Source of the DNA: DAOTTI01 sp034437795
Lineage (GTDB): Bacteria; Chloroflexota; UBA11872; UBA12225
Direction of reading: 5' to 3'
NCBI GenBank assembly: GCA_034437795.1
Contig: DAOTTI010000154.1
Location: 1 to 33,600 of the forward strand
Length of the DNA stretch: 33,600 nucleotides
In this document: positions 29,018-33,600 of the stretch, piece after piece
Layout of the letters: every line of letters begins with the position of its first letter
Numbering within the stretch: the stretch's first letter is position 1
The notes under the pieces: generated by a model
What the model was told of the DNA's origin: nothing
Seen by the model: the letters and a program-made list of their open reading frames with translations, nothing else
Databases searched by the model: none
Position numbers and translations under genes: made by a program

Positions 29018-31636
29018 ATGAGCGTATTGCACTCGAACCCAACCGAGCAGCGGGGCGACTTACCGGCAGGCGCCCCTGGCGGCAGCGCGGGGCCGGCAGG
29101 GACGCCGGAGGCGCCGCCGGTGGTGCCTGCTCCGGCCACCGGCGAGGTCGTCCTCCCCATCGAGGGTATGACCTGCGCCTCGTGCGTGCGGCGCGTCGAG
29201 CGGGCGCTCTCGCGTGTGCCGGGGGTGAGCGAGGCGAGCGTCAATCTGGCCACGGAAAAGGCGCGGGTGGTCTTTGACCCGTCCGTCGCCAGTCTGGAGC
29301 AGCTGAGCGCCGCCGTGGAGCGGGCCGGCTACAAGGTTGGCCCCCTGGCGGCGCAGCCGGCCCCGGGCCGGCCGAGGGAGCGGGCGGCCGGGGCGCCGGG
29401 GGCGCCAGCGCTCGACCGCCACGAGCTGGAGCGAGAGCGGGAGCTTGACGACCTGCGCCGGAAGTGGCAGGTCAGCCTGGCCATTGGCCTGGCCATGATG
29501 GCGCTGATGTACCTGCCCCTTGGCCTGGACATGATGGTGGTTGCGCCCCTGCTGCTGATCGCGGCCACGGTGGTGCAGTTCTGGGCGGGCGGCATCTTCT
29601 ATCGCGCCGCCTGGGCGGCCGCGCGGCACGGCAGCACGAACATGAACACGCTGGTGGCCATCGGCACCAGCATGGCCTACGGCTACAGCGCCTTCATCAC
29701 GTTGTGGCCGGGGCTGGCCGCCCGCTGGGGGTTCCCGTTCCATCTCTATTACGAGACGGCGGTGATCATCATCGCCCTGATCCTGCTCGGGCGCTGGCTG
29801 GAGGCGCGGGCCAGGAAGCAGACCGGCGAGGCCATCAAGGCGCTGATGGGTCTGCAGGCGCGCACCGCCCGCGTCATCCGCGACGGCGTGGAGCAGGACG
29901 TGCCAGTGGAGGCGGTGCAGGCCGGCGACCTGGTGCGCGTGCGCCCGGGCGAGAAGGTGCCGGTCGACGGCGTGATCCTGGAAGGCGCCTCCACGCTGGA
30001 TGAGAGCATGCTCACCGGTGAGAGCCTGCCGGTGGAGAAGGGGCCGGGCGATGAGGTCATTGGCGCCACCTTGAACCTCACCGGCTCGTTCATCTTCCGC
30101 GCCACCAAGGTCGGCGAGGACACGACGCTGGCGCAGATCGTGCGCCTGGTGGAGGAGGCGCAGGGCAGCAAGGCACCGATGCAGCGCCTGGCGGACACCA
30201 TCGCTGGGTACTTCGTGCCGGCGGTGCTCGTCCTGGCGTCCCTCACCTTTGTTGGCTGGCTCCTCCTGGGGCCGGAACCGCGCCTGACGTTTGCCCTGCA
30301 GACGGCCATCGCCGTGCTGATCATCGCCTGCCCCTGCGCCCTTGGCCTGGCCACGCCGATCGCCATCATGGTGGGCACCGGCAAGGCTGCGGAGTCCGGC
30401 TTCCTGGTGCGCAGCGGTGAGGCGTTGGAGCAGGCCTGCCGGATCAATACCATCATCCTGGACAAGACCGGCACGCTCACCCGCGGCCGGCCGGCCGTGA
30501 CGCAGGTGCTGGCCACCAACGGGTTCGCCGAGCCGGACCTACTCCGGCTGGCCGCGGCCGCCGAGGTCGGCTCCGAGCACCCGCTGGGCGAGGCCATCGT
30601 CGCGCGCGCGCAGGAGCTGGGCCTGGACCTGCCCAAAGCCGAGGCCTTCCAGGCCATCACCGGCAAGGGCGTCCAGGCCAGGGTCGAGGGACACGAGGTG
30701 CTGCTGGGGAGCCCGGCGCTGATGAGGGAGCGGGGCGTCGCGCTGGATGGCCTGGACGCGGCGGCACAGGCGGTCGCGGCCGGGGGCGCCACGCCGATGT
30801 ACGTGGCGGTCGATGGGCAGGGCGCCGGCCTGATTGCCGTGGCCGATACGCTCAAGCCGGAGGCGCGCGAGGCGGTAGCGCAGCTTACCGCGCTCGGCCT
30901 GGAGGTCTGGATGCTCACCGGCGATAACTGGCGCACAGCAGAGGCCATCGCGCGCCAGGTCGGCATCGAGCCGGCGCACGTGCTGGCCGAGGTGCTGCCG
31001 CACCAGAAGGCGGACAAGGTCAGGGAGCTGCAGCAGGAAGGGCGCCGGACCGGCCGCCCCAAGGTGGTGGCGATGGTCGGGGACGGGATCAACGACGCGC
31101 CGGCGCTGGCGCAGGCGGACCTGGGCATCGCCATCGGCACCGGCACCGACGTGGCCATGGCGGCATCCGACATCACCCTCATTGGCGGCGACCTGCGGAA
31201 CATCGTCACCGCCATCGCGCTATCGCGCAAGACGGTGGGGGTGATCAAGCAGGGGCTGTTCTGGGCCTTCGCCTATAACGTGCTCCTGATCCCCGTGGCC
31301 ATGGGGGCGCTCTTCCCGTTCTTCGGGGTGCTGCTCAACCCCGTGCTGGCGGCGGCCGCCATGGCCATGAGCAGCGTGAGCGTCGTGACCAACGCGCTCC
31401 GGTTGCGGGGCTTCCGGCGGCCGGCCAGCGCGGCCGAGATCCTGCACCCGCCCCTACGCGCGCGAGCCGCCGAATACGCCTACCTCGGCGCGATCGCGCT
31501 GGTGGCGCTGGCCGTTGGCCTCGGGGCGCTGGCGATCGCGCGCCGCGGCGGGCAGATGGAAGGCGCCGGACCGGGCGGGAGCGATGCCCGCCCGGCGGCG
31601 CAACAGCAACTCACTACGAAAGGAACCCATCGATGA
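29018..31636 (+). CDS. copA: Copper-translocating P1B-type ATPase
   Basis: ATG 29018 is chosen over the GTG at 28943; it gives 872 residues. Order of features: Pro/Ala-rich N-terminus, a heavy-metal-binding domain with GMTCASC (Cys53, Cys56), eight predicted membrane helices, the dehydratase TGES motif (LTGESLPVEKG), the ion-transfer CPC motif (ACPCALG, Cys438 and Cys440), the phosphorylated Asp482 in DKTGTLT, SEHPLGEA and GDGINDAPALA. It pumps Cu(I) out of the cytoplasm. The stop overlaps the next gene by ATGA, so copZ-like translation is coupled. Confidence 0.95.
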   Translation: MSVLHSNPTEQRGDLPAGAPGGSAGPAGTPEAPPVVPAPATGEVVLPIEGMTCASCVRRVERALSRVPGVSEASVNLATEKARVVFDPSVASLEQLSAAVERAGYKVGPLAAQPAPGRPRERAAGAPGAPALDRHELERERELDDLRRKWQVSLAIGLAMMALMYLPLGLDMMVVAPLLLIAATVVQFWAGGIFYRAAWAAARHGSTNMNTLVAIGTSMAYGYSAFITLWPGLAARWGFPFHLYYETAVIIIALILLGRWLEARARKQTGEAIKALMGLQARTARVIRDGVEQDVPVEAVQAGDLVRVRPGEKVPVDGVILEGASTLDESMLTGESLPVEKGPGDEVIGATLNLTGSFIFRATKVGEDTTLAQIVRLVEEAQGSKAPMQRLADTIAGYFVPAVLVLASLTFVGWLLLGPEPRLTFALQTAIAVLIIACPCALGLATPIAIMVGTGKAAESGFLVRSGEALEQACRINTIILDKTGTLTRGRPAVTQVLATNGFAEPDLLRLAAAAEVGSEHPLGEAIVARAQELGLDLPKAEAFQAITGKGVQARVEGHEVLLGSPALMRERGVALDGLDAAAQAVAAGGATPMYVAVDGQGAGLIAVADTLKPEAREAVAQLTALGLEVWMLTGDNWRTAEAIARQVGIEPAHVLAEVLPHQKADKVRELQQEGRRTGRPKVVAMVGDGINDAPALAQADLGIAIGTGTDVAMAASDITLIGGDLRNIVTAIALSRKTVGVIKQGLFWAFAYNVLLIPVAMGALFPFFGVLLNPVLAAAAMAMSSVSVVTNALRLRGFRRPASAAEILHPPLRARAAEYAYLGAIALVALAVGLGALAIARRGGQMEGAGPGGSDARPAAQQQLTTKGTHR

Positions 31637-31854
31637 GCAAGGTCGTCCTGGACATCCCCGAGATCTCGTGCGCGCACTGCGCGCAGGCGATCACCAAGGC
31701 GCTGGAGCCCCAGGCAGGCGTGCAGCGGGTGCGGGTCGACGTCCCCGCGCGGAAGGTGCACCTGGAGTTTGACGAGCGCACAATCTCCCTCGAAAAGGTG
31801 AAGGAGATCCTTGCGGAGGAGGAGTATCCGGTCCAGGCTGTCACCCCTGCCTGA
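31633..31854 (+). CDS. CopZ-like copper chaperone
   Basis: The 73-residue protein is one HMA fold with ISCAHC (Cys13, Cys16) near the N-terminus, followed by the beta/alpha pattern AGVQRVRVDVPARKVHLEFD and SLEKVKEILAEEEYPVQ. The methionine that usually precedes the CxxC pair is replaced (ISC). It should carry Cu(I) to CopA in the cytoplasm. ATG 31633 lies inside the copA stop (ATGA), and AAGGA precedes it. Its 3' end overlaps the next gene by 44 nt. Confidence 0.92.
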   Translation: MSKVVLDIPEISCAHCAQAITKALEPQAGVQRVRVDVPARKVHLEFDERTISLEKVKEILAEEEYPVQAVTPA

Positions 31855-32797
31855 GGCCCTGGCCGGCGCGCCTCCATCCTGGCGGGGCGTTGGCGTCTAT
31901 CTGGCCCTGGCCTTCGGCCTCTCCTGGGCGGCGCAGATCGCGCTCTCGCTGGCGCTGCGGGGCGGCCCCCAGACCCTGGCCTCGCTCGGCGCAGGGATAC
32001 TGGTGGCCGCTCTCTTCCTCATGTGGCCGCCGGCGATCGGCGCGTTCGTGGCGCGGCGCTGGGTGGAGGCCGGCAGCCCCCGCCGGACGGTGGCGGGCGG
32101 TTTCACCGATGGCGGCCTGCGCTGGCCGGCCTGGCGTTACGTGGCCCTGGCCTGGCTTGGGCCGGCCGCGCTGACGCTCCTCACCGCCGTCGCCAGCCTG
32201 CCCCTCTATCCCTTCGATCCGGCCTTCGCGCCGCTCCGCGAGCTGGCGGAGCGCTCCGGCCGGCCCTTGCCGGCCGCGCCGGAAGTGGTCGCGATCGTGC
32301 AGCTGGCGTTCGCCTTGACGCTGGCGGTGCCGATCAATAGCCTCTTCGCCTTGGGCGAGGAGCTCGGCTGGCGGGGCTACCTGCTGCCTCGCCTGATGGC
32401 GCTACGCGGGCCATGGTCGGGGCTCCTGCTCCACGGCGCCATCTGGGGCTTCTGGCACGCCCCGCTGATCGTCCTTACCGGCTACAACTACCCGCGCCAC
32501 CAGCTCCTTGGGGTGGGGCTCTTCGTCGTAAGCGGGGCGCTGATGGGGGTGCTCCTGGGCTGGCTGCAGCTTGCCTCGCGCAGCGTCATCTCGCCCACCA
32601 TTGCCCATGGCGCGCTGAATGCCATTGGGGGCGCCCCCTTGCTCGTGCTGCGGGGCGTGGACCCGGCGGTGGGTGGCGTCGTGTACAGCCCCATCGGCTG
32701 GGTGGTGCTGGCGCTGGCCATCGCGCTCCTGTGGCGCAGCGGGACGCTGGATCGAGCGCTCCAGCCCTGGCGCCGGCCTCATGCCACGTCGGCGTGA
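31811..32797 (+). CDS. CPBP-family intramembrane metalloprotease (CAAX/Abi)
   Basis: The only good start is TTG 31811, 4 nt after AAGGAG (31801-31806), inside the copZ-like gene; no later ATG leaves a complete N-terminus. The 328 residues include several membrane helices and the motifs EELGWRGYL (Glu183, Glu184, Arg188), WGFWHAPLIV and AHGALNAIG for the metal-binding histidines and asparagine. It may be an endopeptidase or an Abi-like protein. Its position at the end of a copper operon is uncommon, and the 44-nt overlap shows it is cotranscribed. A role in copper stress or peptide processing is only a possibility. Confidence 0.88.
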   Translation: MRRRSIRSRLSPLPEALAGAPPSWRGVGVYLALAFGLSWAAQIALSLALRGGPQTLASLGAGILVAALFLMWPPAIGAFVARRWVEAGSPRRTVAGGFTDGGLRWPAWRYVALAWLGPAALTLLTAVASLPLYPFDPAFAPLRELAERSGRPLPAAPEVVAIVQLAFALTLAVPINSLFALGEELGWRGYLLPRLMALRGPWSGLLLHGAIWGFWHAPLIVLTGYNYPRHQLLGVGLFVVSGALMGVLLGWLQLASRSVISPTIAHGALNAIGGAPLLVLRGVDPAVGGVVYSPIGWVVLALAIALLWRSGTLDRALQPWRRPHATSA

Positions 32798-33252
32798 TGC
32801 GCCCGTGAGTCGTCAGGAGGCGACCGGCGGTAGTTTACGGCCCCATTACAGCCGAGCGGTATCAGGACTGGCGCATGCGCCTGCGGGAGCGGCCCATGGT
32901 GCGTCGATGCCGCCCCTGCAGGGGATGTCGCGCCGGCCGTGCAAAGGCTCGCCCGCGTTCTTCGTGAGCGGAGCCCTCACCCTAACCCTCTCCCGCAGGG
33001 ACAGGGGGCCAGCGCCGATCTGGCCAGCTCCCGGGGGACCCCCTAACCCTCTCCCGCAGGGACAGGGGGCCACGCTCGAACTCCGTCTGCTCATGCTGGC
33101 GCCCCAACCTTCTCCCGCAGGGACAGGGGACTAGTCGCGGGCGATGAAGGCGGAGCCGTCACCCTAACCCTCCCCCTGTGGGAGAGGGGGCCTTGCGCAG
33201 GGACCGCCGCCACGTCTCCGGACCCTGGCCCCTCTCCCATGGGAAGAGGGGC
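32798..33252. other. Repeat-array intergenic region
   Basis: No gene is supported in these 455 bp. The right-hand part is occupied by a five-unit array of hairpin repeats (32981-33255); the left-hand 180 bp show nothing recognisable. Confidence 0.6.
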
Positions 33253-33255
33253 CTA
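32981..33255. repeat. Five-unit tandem hairpin-repeat array with 60-61 bp period
   Basis: Units start at 32981, 33042, 33103, 33163 and 33224. The first two are identical over about 31 bp (CCTAACCCTCTCCCGCAGGG then ACAGGGGGCCA); the third differs slightly, and the fourth and fifth diverge but keep the CTCTCCC...GGGAGAG core. Spacers of about 30 bp are all different. It resembles a degenerate CRISPR array in geometry, but the units belong to the dispersed REP-like family. Confidence 0.9.
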
Positions 33256-33600
33256 GTCGCCGGCCGGGACCGGCTCGCGCTTGCGGTGGCCGTCCGGCGA
33301 AGGGGCAGCGGGTGCCGGCATGGGGGCGCGGTCGGCCGCGGGAGCGGCACCGAGTGGAGCGGCGGAGGCGCGGTCGCGGCGGAGGGTCCAGGCGAGCGCC
33401 CACGCTACGACGGCGGCGAGCATCGCCAGGCGGTAGACGTCCCCGAATGCTTGGGCGGCGGCGTGCGCCATGGCCTGCGGGTCCGGCTGCCCCCGCGCCG
33501 CAGCGGCGGCCTCGGCGAGGTGCACCGGCAGCCGGCTCTGAAGGACGGTGGCAAAGCTGGCGATGGCGAATGAGCCGGCGACGTTCTGCAGGGCGTTGGT
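33253..33600 (-). CDS. DHA2-family MFS transporter, C-terminal part, truncated by window edge
   Basis: The minus-strand frame ends at the TAG complementary to 33253-33255 and is open through base 33600, so the N-terminus and about three quarters of the gene are missing. The visible part includes TNALQNVAGSFAIASFATVLQSR, the late-helix motif of DHA2 exporters, then VYRLAMLAAVVAWALAWTLRRD as the last helix, followed by a Pro/Ala-rich tail. Only a C-terminal fragment of a drug/metabolite exporter is supported; the product name rests on these motifs. Confidence 0.85.
   Translation of the reverse strand, partial: TNALQNVAGSFAIASFATVLQSRLPVHLAEAAAAARGQPDPQAMAHAAAQAFGDVYRLAMLAAVVAWALAWTLRRDRASAAPLGAAPAADRAPMPAPAAPSPDGHRKREPVPAGD

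Noticed and set aside
29749..31248. 499-codon frame antisense to copA
   Set aside because: Ser/Arg-rich shadow translation of a well-supported gene.
32981..33255. CRISPR array
   Set aside because: Geometry fits, but repeat units are members of the dispersed REP-like family found singly elsewhere, they diverge within the array, and no cas genes are present.

Overview
The window is a stretch of high-GC bacterial chromosome, most probably from a Chloroflexota lineage (Thermomicrobia/Sphaerobacter-like or an uncultured relative). The evidence is indirect: high GC, several Tat-type lipoprotein sugar-binding proteins, a CsoR copper locus, an excalibur/LPxTG surface protein and intergenic spacers packed with hairpin repeats. 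An actinobacterial origin cannot be fully excluded. I see no rRNA, tRNA, transposase, cas or phage genes.

Positions 1-12760 are a carbohydrate-oriented region. It has a double-Rossmann SDR gene running off the left edge, four ABC substrate-binding lipoproteins with no permease or ATPase gene beside them, a membrane Ser/Thr kinase, a DegT-type aminotransferase, a small zinc-ribbon membrane protein, and an alpha/beta hydrolase overlapping a metallophosphoesterase. Positions 12941-15194 carry a DUF1360-like membrane protein and a sulfatase on the minus strand. Positions 15628-19134 are a plus-strand cluster of acyl-CoA synthetase, MetE-C-like methyltransferase and MaoC-type hydratase, facing a minus-strand MFS transporter.

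Positions 20685-26860 are accessory: a 45-residue microprotein gene with a paralogue near 10900, a CPBP intramembrane protease, a phosphonatase-like HAD hydrolase, an orphan PqqD-like protein, a helical protein that looks like a cytochrome c'-type fold without its haem motif, a DHA2 drug-efflux transporter, and a PfkB-fold protein lacking the catalytic aspartate. Positions 27385-32797 hold the excalibur/LPxTG protein and a copper-resistance operon (csoR, copA, copZ-like) with a recognisable CsoR operator, ending in a second CPBP protease. A second DHA2 transporter runs off the right edge.

Between genes lies a mosaic of dispersed repeats: a REP-like hairpin family (CTCTCCC/GGGAGAG core with a GTGAGGGCTCCGC tail), GCGAGTA octamer runs and CGCGTCTC runs. 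Unrelated repeat pairs at several loci share a centre-to-centre spacing near 60 bp. The two paralogous microproteins, the degenerate PfkB protein, the haem-less helical protein and the 60-bp repeat spacing are the least conventional items here.
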